From the NCBI RefSeq assembly GCF_013371495.1, contig NZ_JABWTA010000001.1, forward strand, positions 1,782,001-1,846,000: a stretch of 64,000 nt of DNA, read 5' to 3'. This stretch comes from Altererythrobacter lutimaris. GTDB taxonomy: Bacteria > Pseudomonadota > Alphaproteobacteria > Sphingomonadales > Sphingomonadaceae. The position numbers and the translations under genes were made by a program. Below the pieces are notes generated by a model, which had not been told where the DNA came from, did no database searches, and saw nothing but the letters and a program-made list of their open reading frames with translations. Positions 17,723-33,555 of this stretch are shown piece by piece. Within the stretch, counting starts at the first letter, position 1. Every line of letters begins with the position of its first letter.

Positions 17723-18483
17723 ATAAACGGCTCCTGCCGGTCACGGTTCGCGTAGAGGTAGCCGCCGCCAAAATAGGCCATGATCCGCTCTTCCTCATCG
17801 CGAGTGATTTCACCCGGTGTCGAAAGTTGCGGCACGCCGGCGTAATCCTCTGCATTGATTGCGTCGAGCAAGACACGGCCGCCCCAGATGCGCGCCATGT
17901 TGAACGGTGCGAGGACTTTCACGCTGCCGGTGTCGACTTCGAAATAGCGGATCACATGCTCGGCATGATCGACCCACAGATCGCTGACCGTCCCCGCGGT
18001 TTTGCCGTCTGCGGCAATCACAGGAAGGCCGCGCGGATCCTTGCTCAAGGGAGCAATGCTGATCTTGTCTGTCGCAGAGAGCGGCCCGAGACGGTTGTGC
18101 CCATGCGCGTCCTGATCAGGCCATTTCGCACGCTGCGCATATCCGGCAGGTCCAATGCCATCGGTCAGCGGATTGCCGGTCGGGATATAAGGTGAACCGT
18201 TGAACGGCTCGCGCTGCTTCGCTGCGATATCAACCGGATCGCGATCATTCGCATTTGGTACACTGTATGTGCCTTTGCCATTTGGCAGAATGAACGTCTT
18301 AGTCGGCGCTTTGCCCAGCGGCCCGCCGTCAGGCAGCAGCTTGCCGTTTTCTTCTTCCAGCGGATAGCCTTCGCGGCGATCCTCTCGCCGGATCCAAACG
18401 ATCAATGCGAAGAAGAACAAGAAGAATAGGAGGAGCGCGAGCTCCGCCACATCGACTGTTCCTACGAAATTGCCATTGTCCAT
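17719..18483 (-). CDS. puhA: photosynthetic reaction centre H subunit
   Basis: A 254-residue protein with one N-terminal membrane span (VAELALLLFFLFFFALIVW, about residues 10-30) followed directly by the basic stretch IRREDRREGYPLE. The large cytoplasmic domain has the PRC-barrel fold that caps subunits L and M and guides protons to QB. I chose the ATG at 18483, preceded by AGGAAAG, because the 16 residues from 18531 are not like family N-termini. It lies 22 bases after lhaA and begins the puhABC block. Confidence 0.96.
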   Translation of the reverse strand: MDNGNFVGTVDVAELALLLFFLFFFALIVWIRREDRREGYPLEEENGKLLPDGGPLGKAPTKTFILPNGKGTYSVPNANDRDPVDIAAKQREPFNGSPYIPTGNPLTDGIGPAGYAQRAKWPDQDAHGHNRLGPLSATDKISIAPLSKDPRGLPVIAADGKTAGTVSDLWVDHAEHVIRYFEVDTGSVKVLAPFNMARIWGGRVLLDAINAEDYAGVPQLSTPGEITRDEEERIMAYFGGGYLYANRDRQEPFI

Positions 18484-18505
18484 CGGTCTTTCCTTTCCCG
18501 CAAAC

Positions 18506-19933
18506 TCAAGTTGGGAATTCAGCAAGCCCAAACGGGTCTTGCTCGCTTGTATTCTCGTCAGGCTGCTCGCGCCCGACCAGCGGACCGATCACTATCAGCG
18601 TCGCCAACAAGAGCAGGATTTCGAGAAAATAGACCGCGCCATAACCAGAGGCGCGTGTTGCCAGTGTGGTGCCCAGCGCATCGCTGAGCGCGAAATAGGC
18701 GACGACATCGCGCAGGATGCCGCCGACCAGAATGGCAATGCCAGCGCAGGTCGCCTGGACCGCTCCCCATGCGCCTAACGCGATACCGGACGAACCGCCT
18801 CGCGATAGAGCCATGACAGCAACCAGAGAGCCGACTGCAAAAAGGCCATTACCAAACCCGATTGCGAGCGCGCCGAAAGCCAGCAAAATGGCTAGCTCCA
18901 GCGGCGCTGCGAACATTATAAGAAGAAATGCGAGTACGCCGACAGCAAGGCCGTATCCAGCGATTCGCAATGCCCGGAAGCCTTTGGAAAGCATGCTTCC
19001 CGCAAGCGCGAAACCAAGCAGAGTGCCAAGCGCCCAACCGCCGGTCAGGCTCGTCGTCGCGCCGACTGATAGAGAGAGTATCTCGCCGCCATAAGGCTCA
19101 AGCAATGCGTCTTGCATGGCAAAAGCGCCAGCGCCCAAGCCGATTGCCACAAGCATCCGGCGGGTTTGCGGATCGCTTGTGAACGCTTTCCACTCAGTCG
19201 AGAAATCAGGGCGCGGATCATCACGATTGGTGAATTCCGGACGGCGCGCTTCCTGTTTCCAAAGCGCGATCAGATTGAAAATGAAGGTAAGCGCAGCAGC
19301 GCCCTGGATGACCTGCACCAGTCTGGTGTGCGTGTAGTCAACAAGCAGGCCGCCCATCACGAAGGCTGCGAACATCATTCCCACGAGCAGCATGACATAG
19401 AGCAATGCTACTGCCCGCGGACGCTTGTCAGGCGGTGCAAGGTCAGTCGCAAGCGCAAGACCAGCGGTCTGCGTCACATGAATGCCTGCGCCTGTCAGAA
19501 TGAAGGCAAAGGCGCTCGCGCCGACACCCAATGGGAATGTTGCAGGTCCGCTCAGCAAGATCAGCGCAAACGGCATGATCGCAAGGCCGCCAAACTGCAT
19601 GGTCGTGCCGAACCAGATGTAAGGCACGCGACGCCATCCGAGTACAGAACGGTGATTGTCAGAGCGATGACCGATCAAGGCGCGGAAAGGCGCGATCACC
19701 AACGGGAGCGCAATCATCGCAGCGACGAGCCAGGCCGGCGTGCCGAGCTCAACAATCATGACCCGGTTAAGCGTGCCATTCAGGAGCACAGTCGCCATGC
19801 CGACGCTCACTTGAAACAGAGCGAGCCGCAGCAATTGCGACAGCGGCAAATCAATGCTCGCCGCATCCGCAAAGGGCAGCCAGGACATCGCTATCCGGCT
19901 CCACCGTGCAGAGAAAGGCTCGCCAGCCGCCAT
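18506..19933 (-). CDS. lhaA: light-harvesting 1 assembly protein LhaA (PucC/BCH2 family)
   Basis: A 475-residue protein with about 12 membrane segments of the major-facilitator-like PucC/LhaA family, thought to deliver bacteriochlorophyll to LH1 during assembly. Landmarks are LNRVMIVELGTPAWLV, the loop RALIGHRSDNHRSVLGWRRVPYIW and LVGMMFAAFVMGGLL. Start at ATG 19933 forms a TGATG junction with bchM and has GAGGTG upstream; the GTG at 19939 is less likely. Its place next to puhA identifies it as LhaA; the second family member at 32176 is the PucC-like paralogue. Confidence 0.93.
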   Translation of the reverse strand: MAAGEPFSARWSRIAMSWLPFADAASIDLPLSQLLRLALFQVSVGMATVLLNGTLNRVMIVELGTPAWLVAAMIALPLVIAPFRALIGHRSDNHRSVLGWRRVPYIWFGTTMQFGGLAIMPFALILLSGPATFPLGVGASAFAFILTGAGIHVTQTAGLALATDLAPPDKRPRAVALLYVMLLVGMMFAAFVMGGLLVDYTHTRLVQVIQGAAALTFIFNLIALWKQEARRPEFTNRDDPRPDFSTEWKAFTSDPQTRRMLVAIGLGAGAFAMQDALLEPYGGEILSLSVGATTSLTGGWALGTLLGFALAGSMLSKGFRALRIAGYGLAVGVLAFLLIMFAAPLELAILLAFGALAIGFGNGLFAVGSLVAVMALSRGGSSGIALGAWGAVQATCAGIAILVGGILRDVVAYFALSDALGTTLATRASGYGAVYFLEILLLLATLIVIGPLVGREQPDENTSEQDPFGLAEFPT

Positions 19934-20648
19934 CAGCACCTCACCAATTGCATCGCGTGAGACGTATAAAAGCCGCTGGAAACACGCTGGCTACGGCCGA
20001 TCACCCAGCCGTCCATTTGAGCAAGCGCTTGGCGCAGCCGGCCTTCAGCAATCGGCACAATTGCAGGCGATCGATCACTGCGCGGAAAGAACTTCCCGAC
20101 TTTGTGCATCGCGCCCAACATCTTTGTGTGTGGTGCGAATGTAAAAGCGATTGAGGCAGAACAGCGCTCAGTCAACGCGCCAAGAGCTGCGACCATGTCT
20201 TCTAGCTGATAATGGATCAGCGAATCCATCAATACGATGTGGTCGAAATCGCCCAGATCTGCGTTGAGGAAATCGCCTGCCTGCCAGTCAATCTTGCCGT
20301 GGCCAAGGAATTGCGGTGCGCGCTCACGAGCAATATCCACCAGACCGCTTGCAATATCGACGGCGGTAATTTCTGCTCCGCGAAACGCCGCTTCAACAGC
20401 CAGCGCACCCGTACCGCAGCCTGCATCGAGCAGCTTCATGCGGCGCATGTCGGTGGGCAGCATGGATAAGAGAATGCCGCGCATTTCTTCTCGTCCCGCC
20501 CGCACAGTCGCGCGAATTCCGCTGACTCTTGCGTCCGAGGTAAGGTCAATCCAAGCCTCGCGCGCAGTGTCGTCAAAATAGGCCGCAAGCTTGTCACGCT
20601 GCATGCCATATTGCGTCGAGTGGAAAGGATCGGGTGCGTGTGTCGCCA

Positions 20649-20649
<1 letters not shown>
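19933..20649 (-). CDS. bchM: Mg-protoporphyrin IX O-methyltransferase
   Basis: A 238-residue SAM-dependent methyltransferase that esterifies the ring-C propionate of Mg-protoporphyrin IX. SAM motif I is LLDAGCGTGALAVEAA near residue 75, with AVDIASGLVDIAR as motif II. The start ATG at 20649 forms a TGATG overlap with the end of bchL and replaces an upstream GTG. Its product feeds AcsF, whose gene is further down the same operon. Normal length for BchM. Confidence 0.95.
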
Positions 20650-25147
<4,498 letters not shown>

Positions 25148-25158
<11 letters not shown>

Positions 25159-26704
25159 AATGCGCCTTTGCATCGTACAATGTGGCGAGATCGATCTCTG
25201 GCCGTCCTTCCTGAGCGGCATATGCTTCCGTGTTGCGACGCGCCTTACCGCGCACGAAGAACGGGATTTTCTTTAGCTCGCGCTCGGCTTCCGCCGTCCA
25301 AAGTGAGCCATCGGCTGTCGCCACGACATCGACGGGGGCAGGCTCTGCGCTGTCATTCGCAGGCATTTTCGGTGAATGCGCTGCGTGATGCGAGGGGCCG
25401 GCTTCGTCGGAAAACTCGAAGTCTTCGCGGAACATTGTGAGCAAGTGCTCTTCAAGCCCCATCACCAGCGGATGAACCCAAGTGTCGAAGATCACATTTG
25501 CGCCTTCAAAACCCATTTGCGGAGAATGCCGCGCAGGGAAATCCTGCACATGGACAGGTGAAGAAATGACCGCACAAGCCATTCCCAGCCGCTTGGCAAT
25601 GTGACGCTCCATCTGAGTGCCAAGGACGAGCTCTGGCGATGTATCAGCAATCGCGCGTTCGACTTCCAGATGGTCGTCGGTAATCAGCGGCTCGACACCG
25701 TATTTCTTTGCTGCAGCGCGAACGTCGCGGGCGAATTCGCGGTTGTAGCAACCAAGCCCTACCAGCTCGAAGCCAAGTTCTTCGACGGCGATCCGGGCTG
25801 CCGCCACTGCGTGCGTGGCATCGCCAAATACAAAGACCCGTTTGCCCGTCAGATAGGTCGAATCGACAGAACGGCTCCACCAAGGCATGCGCGAACCATC
25901 ATCATCGAGCGCAAGCGCCGGATCGACCCCTGCAAGAGCAGCGACAGCTCTAATGAACTCGCGCGTTGCACCTACGCCAATGGGAACGACGCGTACTGCC
26001 GGTTGGTTGAATTCGCGTTCCAGCCAGCGCGCTGCTTCGTCTCCGATCTCGGGATAGAGCACGATATTGAAGTCCGCTTGGCCAATCTCACGGATATCGT
26101 GCGGTGAAGCGCCCAAAGGCGCGACGAAATTGACGTCCACACCAAGCTTGCTGAGGATCTTTTCGACTTCGATCACATCATCGCGGTGGCGAAATCCGAG
26201 CGCTGACGGGCCAAGGATATTGACCATCGGGCGCCTGCCATCAGGCGCGGTGCGCACGACATCCTTGTCAGCCAGATGCCGGACAATCTGATAGAAGCTT
26301 TCCGACGCGCCCCAATTCTCTTTGCGCTGATAGCTCGGCAGCTCAAGCGGAATAACCGGACACTCGAGCCGCATAGCTTCTGCCAGACCTGCTGGATCGT
26401 CCTGGATCAATTCAGCGGTGCAAGACGCACCCACCATCAGTGCGTCAGGCTTGTACCGTTCAAGGCAATCAGCTGCAGCGTCCTGAAACAACTGTGCCGT
26501 GTCTTTGCCAAGATCACGCGCCTGGAATGTTGTGTAAGTGACCGGAGGCCGCTTGCCGCGCCGTTCGATCATCGTGAACAGCAGATCGGCATAGGTGTCA
26601 CCCTGCGGCGCGTGCAGGAGGTAATGCATGCCTTCCATGCCAGTCGCGACGCGCATGGCCCCAACATGGGGCGGGCCTTCATATGTCCAGACTGAAAGCT
26701 GCAT
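25148..26704 (-). CDS. bchB: light-independent protochlorophyllide reductase subunit B
   Basis: A 518-residue NifK-like subunit. The N-terminus [18 protein letters not shown] is diagnostic, and the start is the ATG at 26704; the ORF extends upstream only into bchN. It has the conserved [13 protein letters not shown] segment, whose Cys helps to hold the NB cluster region, and the C-terminal PCP-like domain with [23 protein letters not shown] split at the end. Together with BchN and BchL it reduces ring D of protochlorophyllide. Four bases separate it from bchN. Confidence 0.97.
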
Positions 26705-26708
26705 CGCT

Positions 26709-28612
<1,904 letters not shown>

Positions 28613-28672
28613 GCCAAACGTATCTACCTCCGTCGGCTCCCAAAAAGCGGCCTACGCCTGTACACACCCAAG

Positions 28673-28706
28673 TGTCAATCTTTCTGGACGACAATTTTAC
28701 TTGACA
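28673..28706. promoter_or_regulatory. PpsR/CrtJ-like operator in the bchF/ppaA divergent region
   Basis: TGT at 28673-28675 and ACG at 28688-28690 are 12 bases apart, one mismatch from the TGT-N12-ACA consensus and very like the crtF and bchI boxes. A further half-site TGACA lies at 28702-28706. On the minus strand the box contains a perfect TTGACA -35 element pointing toward bchF, so a bound repressor would cover the promoter. Confidence 0.68.
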
Positions 28707-28816
28707 GTTTGGAGTTTGCCAGCAGACCAGAATAGGCGTACGGCATTGTCATGGCGCGCAAATAGGCGCTGCCTGTTTGACGCGATCCGCGCCGCTGACA
28801 GACGGGAGTGTCTGAG

Positions 28817-29746
28817 ATGGCATCGCAGACTGATAGGAATTCTGGGAGGCCGAACGGCTGGCAACCGCCTGCTGTGTCTGATCGCGTGCACAAATCCATA
28901 AAGAATGCTGCAGAATCAAATGGTAATGCGCAGCAGGCTTCGCCGAGTAACGCGGAAGGAAATGCGCTAGCCAGCCTGATTGAAGGCGAGGTTATACCGC
29001 GGCTTATGGTTGCCCACTCATCCGATCAGAAGGGTGACACCAAGGGTATCCGCGACACTCAGTCGAGCATTGAACCGGCAGAAGCCGCTCGATTCGCGCC
29101 CCTTCCGCTTGTCGCGGATGCGGATGAGTTGATGGGAAAAGTGCAAACATTCCTCGATCGGGGGGTCAGTCCCGAATCGATTTTCGTCGATTTACTGGCT
29201 CCATCAGCCCGGCGACTCGGGCAATTGTGGGAAACCGATGCCTGCGATTTCCTCGACGTCACAATGGGCCTGTGGCGCCTGCAGGAAGTCATGCATGAGA
29301 CTGCAAGGCTTTCACCAGGGACAATAAAGGGGCGCGACAATCCCCCGTCGATCCTTCTTACCCCCATCCCAGGTGAAACGCACAGCTTCGGAAGCTTGAT
29401 GGTTGAAGAGGTTTTCGCGCGAGCAGGCTGGCGCAGCGAAGTGCTGCTCGAGCCTCAGCGCAGCGAATTGCTGAAGGTCGTCGCCGGCAACAGCTACGAT
29501 GTGGTAGGATTGACCATAAGCTGTGATTGTCTTAGCTCGAATCTAACAGATATAATTACGGCAATTCGAAGTGTTTCAAAATCCCCGTCAACAAAGGTCA
29601 TCATTGGAGGACGGATGGTCAACGCCCATCCCGAATTGGTTGAGCAATGTGGTGCCGACGGGACAGCAACGGATGCAATATCCGCGCTTTCCCTTGCTGA
29701 AAGGATAGTCCTCGAGACGCATTCCAGCGCCTCTCCCACTGCTTAA
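28817..29746 (+). CDS. ppaA: PpaA/AerR-type cobalamin-binding regulator
   Basis: A 309-residue cytoplasmic regulator. The C-terminal half is a B12-binding domain, with the loop PIPGETHSFGSLMVEE (a variant of the DxHxxG motif that keeps the histidine, as in AerR), VVGLTISCDCL and KVIIGGRMVNAHPE. AerR/PpaA proteins modulate the repressor PpsR/CrtJ in response to light through cobalamin. The first ~90 residues are low in structure. Start at ATG 28817 has GGGAG eight bases upstream; GTG 28808 is possible. It is divergent from bchF and lies 15 bases before ppsR, the usual pairing. Confidence 0.92.
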   Translation: MASQTDRNSGRPNGWQPPAVSDRVHKSIKNAAESNGNAQQASPSNAEGNALASLIEGEVIPRLMVAHSSDQKGDTKGIRDTQSSIEPAEAARFAPLPLVADADELMGKVQTFLDRGVSPESIFVDLLAPSARRLGQLWETDACDFLDVTMGLWRLQEVMHETARLSPGTIKGRDNPPSILLTPIPGETHSFGSLMVEEVFARAGWRSEVLLEPQRSELLKVVAGNSYDVVGLTISCDCLSSNLTDIITAIRSVSKSPSTKVIIGGRMVNAHPELVEQCGADGTATDAISALSLAERIVLETHSSASPTA

Positions 29747-29761
29747 CCAACAAGGTCCCCC

Positions 29762-31183
29762 TTGCTTACCCGAAAGCATATCATTGAACACAAGCAGCCT
29801 TTCGCGGACTTTACCGCGCTGTTTGACGTGCTTGATGCCGAAGCCGCATCGAAGCTGGCGATGGTCGCCGGGGACATTGCGTTTATTCTCGATGACACGG
29901 GCAAGATCATTGATGGCAGCGCCAATCCTGATCGCTACCCGGAATTCGACAGCTGGATCGGGCAAGACTTTGCCTCCACTTTAACTGTCGAGGGCAAACC
30001 AAAAGCGATGGAAATGCTGGCCGCTGCGCGCAAAGGCCAATCCCAGCATTGGCGGCAAGTGAACCATGCTAACACTGAAAGCAATCTGACAGTCCAATAT
30101 GTGATCATACCGCTCGCGGAAGCTGATCGGCACATTGCGATTGGCCGCGACATGCGAGAGGCCGCGCAATTGCAGCAGAAGCTGCTGCAAGCTCAGCAAT
30201 CGCTTGAGCGCGACTACATGCGGTTGCGCCAGCTCGAGACGCGTTATCGTGTCCTGTTTGAGCAATCCTCTGAAGCTGTTCTCGTGGTTGACGCGGACAA
30301 TCATCAGGTCCGCGAAGCGAACGGTGCAGCCTACGGTGTGCTGGATGCGAGGCCGGGCAGTCTTACCGGCAAGCGCTTGCTCGGACTGTTTCAGCGTTCC
30401 GAGCGGGAATCTCTCATCGCGTTTCTGGGATCTGCCTTGGTCTCTGAGAAAGTCTCGCCGATCTCGCTAGCGACCGACGCCGGAGAACGCGAAGTCACTC
30501 TGACTGCAACCGGCTTCAGACAGCGCGGACAACAATTCCTGTTGGTCCGACTCTTTACCGGCGAAGCCACTCTCAGCGGTGAGACTTCCACCATGCTCGA
30601 CGTTGTCGAAAGCATGCCGGACGCCTTTGCCATGACTGACACGCAAGGCCGTATTATCGCGTCTAATCAATCATTTATCGAGCTGGTTGGTGCTGCGGGC
30701 GCCGAACAGGTCCAAGGCAATATGTTGTCCGACTGGATTGGAAGGCCTGGCATTGATCTGGACCTGATTGACGGACAACTGGCCAAGCAAGGCGTTGCGC
30801 GCAATGTAAACACTGTGGTTGGAGCGAGCGAAAGTTTCGATGGCGAGCCGGTCGAGCTTTCTGCTGTAAGAGTTGGCTCAGATGAGCGCTTTACAGGCTA
30901 TGTCATCCGCCCGACTGCGCGGCGCCTGCGCGATCTGCCACCTACGACGCAAGATTTGCCGCGTTCCGTCGAACAGTTGACCGAACTCGTTGGGCGCATG
31001 TCGCTCAAGGAGATTGTGCGCGAGAGTACAGATTTGATTGAGCGCCTCTGCATCGAGGCTGCGCTCAATTACACATCGGACAACCGCGCTTCTGCTGCTG
31101 AAATTCTCGGTCTCAGCCGGCAAAGCCTTTATTCCAAACTGCATCGCTACGGGTTGGGAAATTTGTCCGATGATACGGATTGA
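29762..31183 (+). CDS. ppsR: PpsR/CrtJ transcriptional repressor of photosynthesis genes
   Basis: A 473-residue regulator with PAS-like domains (about 35-130, 165-265 and 280-385), a coiled linker QLQQKLLQAQQSLERDYMRLR (136-156), and a C-terminal Fis-type helix-turn-helix (about 440-465, ASAAEILGLSRQSLYSKL). It should bind TGT-N12-ACA sites, several of which are in this window. It contains only one cysteine, Cys430 in ERLCIEAAL, equivalent to Cys424 of Rhodobacter sphaeroides PpsR; the position of Cys251 is valine here (FLLVRLF). Start is TTG 29762 with AAGG seven bases upstream; no nearby in-frame ATG keeps the first PAS domain whole. Confidence 0.95.
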   Translation: MLTRKHIIEHKQPFADFTALFDVLDAEAASKLAMVAGDIAFILDDTGKIIDGSANPDRYPEFDSWIGQDFASTLTVEGKPKAMEMLAAARKGQSQHWRQVNHANTESNLTVQYVIIPLAEADRHIAIGRDMREAAQLQQKLLQAQQSLERDYMRLRQLETRYRVLFEQSSEAVLVVDADNHQVREANGAAYGVLDARPGSLTGKRLLGLFQRSERESLIAFLGSALVSEKVSPISLATDAGEREVTLTATGFRQRGQQFLLVRLFTGEATLSGETSTMLDVVESMPDAFAMTDTQGRIIASNQSFIELVGAAGAEQVQGNMLSDWIGRPGIDLDLIDGQLAKQGVARNVNTVVGASESFDGEPVELSAVRVGSDERFTGYVIRPTARRLRDLPPTTQDLPRSVEQLTELVGRMSLKEIVRESTDLIERLCIEAALNYTSDNRASAAEILGLSRQSLYSKLHRYGLGNLSDDTD

Positions 31184-31213
31184 TTGACGACTTAGCCGGC
31201 CGTTCGGCTCGCC

Positions 31214-31271
31214 TGACAGTATAAACTGTCAAAATAATTTGACGCTAGCGTCTGTCAGGCATAGCCTGACA
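31214..31271. promoter_or_regulatory. phased PpsR half-site array in front of bchG
   Basis: Five half-sites alternate in direction: TGACA 31214, TGTCA 31227, TGACG 31240, TGTCA 31253, TGACA 31267, with steps of 13, 13, 13 and 14 bases. They form an 18-bp palindrome at 31227-31244 and a 19-bp one at 31253-31271 (8-bp arms around ATA), eight bases apart. The array ends two bases before the bchG ATG. GCCTGACAGTAT is repeated exactly at 31211 and 31264. Confidence 0.8.
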
Positions 31272-31273
31272 GT

Positions 31274-32176
31274 ATGTCACGCTCGGCTGTCTCGATTCCG
31301 CGTGCGCCAGCGCCGGCGCTTCGGGACGGACTTGAGCTCCTCAAACCCATCACATGGTTTCCGCCGATCTGGGCATTTGTGTGCGGCGTCGTCTCCTCGG
31401 GCGAACCGCTGCTGGCTAACTGGCTGTTTATCCTTGCCGGAATGGCCCTCACAGGACCGCTGGTCTGCGGCACTAGCCAGGCTGTAAACGACTGGTTTGA
31501 CCGTCACGTCGATGCGATTAACGAGCCGCATCGCCCGATCCCGTCCGGACGTGTGGGAGGAACTTGGGGCCTACGCGTAGCCATCCTCTGGACTGCGTTG
31601 TCCATTATCCTTGCTGCAAGCATGGGCCAGTGGGTTCTGATCGCGACGATCGTCGGGCTGGCAGCGGCATGGGCCTACAGTGCGCCGCCCTTCCGCTTCA
31701 AGCAAAGCGGCTGGATAGGTCCGCTTGTGGTCGGCTTTACCTATGAAGGGTTGAGCTGGTTCACGGGTGCCGCGGTAATGGCAGCAAGCCTGCCTTCCGC
31801 TGAAATTCTGACCGTACTCGCTCTTTATAGCCTTGGGGCTTTCGGGATCATGACTCTGAACGATTTCAAAGCAGTTGAAGGTGACGAGCAGACCGGTCTT
31901 CGCTCGCTGCCGGTGACGTTGGGCGTCGATAAAGCCGCGAGATTGGCTTGCCTGGTGATGGCCTTGCCTCAAGTGATTGTCGTCGGATTGCTATGGAAAT
32001 GGGGTCTGAGTGTCTCCGCGATCATCGTGTCCGCGTTGTTGATCGCGCAATGCTTTGCGATGCCGCGCTTGCTGCGTGATCCGGCCCAATACGCTCCTTG
32101 GTATAATGCGGCCGGTATTGCTCTCTACGTGCTCGGCATGATGGCTGCAGCTCTGGGCCTGGGAGGGTATATCTGA
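31274..32176 (+). CDS. bchG: bacteriochlorophyll synthase (geranylgeranyl transferase)
   Basis: A 300-residue UbiA-family prenyltransferase with about eight membrane segments that esterifies bacteriochlorophyllide a with geranylgeranyl diphosphate. The two aspartate-rich motifs are NDWFDRHVDAINEP (near residue 75) and NDFKAVEGDEQTG (near 196). The N-terminus LLKPITWFPPIWAF is diagnostic. ATG 31274 must be the start on family alignment from memory, yet no Shine-Dalgarno precedes it; instead a palindromic operator ends two bases upstream. It ends in a TGATG overlap with pucC. Confidence 0.96.
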   Translation: MSRSAVSIPRAPAPALRDGLELLKPITWFPPIWAFVCGVVSSGEPLLANWLFILAGMALTGPLVCGTSQAVNDWFDRHVDAINEPHRPIPSGRVGGTWGLRVAILWTALSIILAASMGQWVLIATIVGLAAAWAYSAPPFRFKQSGWIGPLVVGFTYEGLSWFTGAAVMAASLPSAEILTVLALYSLGAFGIMTLNDFKAVEGDEQTGLRSLPVTLGVDKAARLACLVMALPQVIVVGLLWKWGLSVSAIIVSALLIAQCFAMPRLLRDPAQYAPWYNAAGIALYVLGMMAAALGLGGYI

Positions 32177-33555
32177 TGGCCAGCACAGCCATGACGCGAG
32201 AGCCACTCGGATTTGGCTGGTTCGGCATCATCCGGATCGGCGCGGTCCAGGCCTCGATCGGCGCAATCGTCATGCTGACGACTTCGCTGCTGAATCGTGT
32301 GATGGTGGTCGAATACGGCTTAGTTGCAGCCATCCCGGCAGGCCTTGTCGCATGGCATTATGCTGTCCAGCTTTCCCGCCCCATTTGGGGTCACGGATCA
32401 GACAAAGGCCGGGCAAGAACGCCATGGGTGATCGGCGGTATCTCTGTTCTGGTGCTCGGAGCGCTGATGGCGGTGAACGCCACGATCATGATGGATCACT
32501 ATTTCACTGGCGGGCTTATCCTCGCCATTGTGGCCTTCACCTTCATCGGCATTGGCGTTGGCGCAGGCGGCACGACCGTGCTGGCCTTGCTGGCTTCCGG
32601 CGTCCGCAAAGAACGCCGCGCGGCAGCTGCTGCCACCACATGGATCATGATGGTTTCCGGCATTGTGGTGTCCGCCGGCATCACCAGCCAAGTGCTTGAT
32701 CCTTTTTCCGAGCAACGCCTGGCCTTGGTCGCAAGCGGAGTTGCAGGCTGCGCATTTCTCTTGGCAATCCTCGCCATGTGGGGGCTGGAGAAGCAATCGC
32801 TTCCGGTAGGTTATCAGCGCGAAAGCGAGCCAGCTCCCGACTTTCGCGAAGCTTTAAAGGAGATCTGGGAAGAAAAAGCCGCGCGCCGCTTCACCGCCTT
32901 CATCTTCGTATCAATGCTCGCCTATTCTATGCAGGACTTAATCCTTGAGCCGTTCGCAGGGCTCGTGTTCGGGATGACGCCAGGCGAGTCCACTGGACTT
33001 GCCGGCATCCAACATGGCGGCGTGCTGCTCGGCATGATTGTCACGGGTATCGGCGGAAGCGCATTCGGAGGACGTTTGCCGTCAGAACTTCGTTACTGGA
33101 TCGTCGCCGGGTGTTTGGGTTCAGGCCTCGCTTTGGTCGGGCTGGTCATGGCTGCAGCAAATGGTCCGGGCTGGCCGCTTAAAGCCAATGTCTTTGCACT
33201 GGGTTTCTGCAACGGCGCTTTTGCAGTCGCAGCCATCGGCGCGATGATGGGACTTGCCGGTTCAGGCAAGCGCACACGCGAAGGCGTACGCATGGGCGTA
33301 TGGGGCGCAGCGCAAGCGATCGCCTTTGGCCTCGGCGGCTTGCTGGGCGCGCTCGGTGTCGACATCGCGCGGCAAGCGCAAAGCCAGGATGCAGCTGCTT
33401 TCCAGACCATTTTTGCAGCAGAAGCAGTCGCTTTCGTTCTCGCTGCAATCCTCGCAGTGCGAGCCACGAGCAAGGCGCTGACCACTGACTCAGCCGACCC
33501 ACACCAAACGCAAGAACCACCTATTGAACCGCAAACAGAGGTAGCCAAGGCATGA
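32176..33555 (+). CDS. pucC: PucC/BCH2-family light-harvesting assembly protein
   Basis: A 459-residue membrane protein with about 12 hydrophobic segments, paralogous to LhaA at 18506. Landmarks are LLNRVMVVEYGLVAAIPAGLV, the loop RPIWGHGSDKGRARTPWVIGG and RKERRAAAAATTWIMMVSG. Family members help to place bacteriochlorophyll in antenna proteins. Because no pucBA genes are visible, it probably serves LH1 or pigment transfer between BchG/BchP and assembly sites. Its position between bchG and bchP, with four- and three-base overlaps, is the usual bchG-pucC-bchP arrangement. Confidence 0.92.
   Translation: MASTAMTREPLGFGWFGIIRIGAVQASIGAIVMLTTSLLNRVMVVEYGLVAAIPAGLVAWHYAVQLSRPIWGHGSDKGRARTPWVIGGISVLVLGALMAVNATIMMDHYFTGGLILAIVAFTFIGIGVGAGGTTVLALLASGVRKERRAAAAATTWIMMVSGIVVSAGITSQVLDPFSEQRLALVASGVAGCAFLLAILAMWGLEKQSLPVGYQRESEPAPDFREALKEIWEEKAARRFTAFIFVSMLAYSMQDLILEPFAGLVFGMTPGESTGLAGIQHGGVLLGMIVTGIGGSAFGGRLPSELRYWIVAGCLGSGLALVGLVMAAANGPGWPLKANVFALGFCNGAFAVAAIGAMMGLAGSGKRTREGVRMGVWGAAQAIAFGLGGLLGALGVDIARQAQSQDAAAFQTIFAAEAVAFVLAAILAVRATSKALTTDSADPHQTQEPPIEPQTEVAKA

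Noticed and set aside
19112..19960. 282-residue plus-strand ORF inside lhaA
   Set aside because: Arg/His-rich antisense shadow of a membrane protein gene.
25601..26107. 168-residue plus-strand ORF inside bchB
   Set aside because: Antisense shadow; the bchB frame is fully conserved over this part.
28808..28816. GTG start for ppaA
   Set aside because: ATG 28817 has better spacing from GGGAG; the GTG lies within that ribosome binding site.
31190..31210. Weak stem AGCCG/CGGCT after ppsR as a terminator
   Set aside because: Only five base pairs and no T-run; ppsR may read into bchG.
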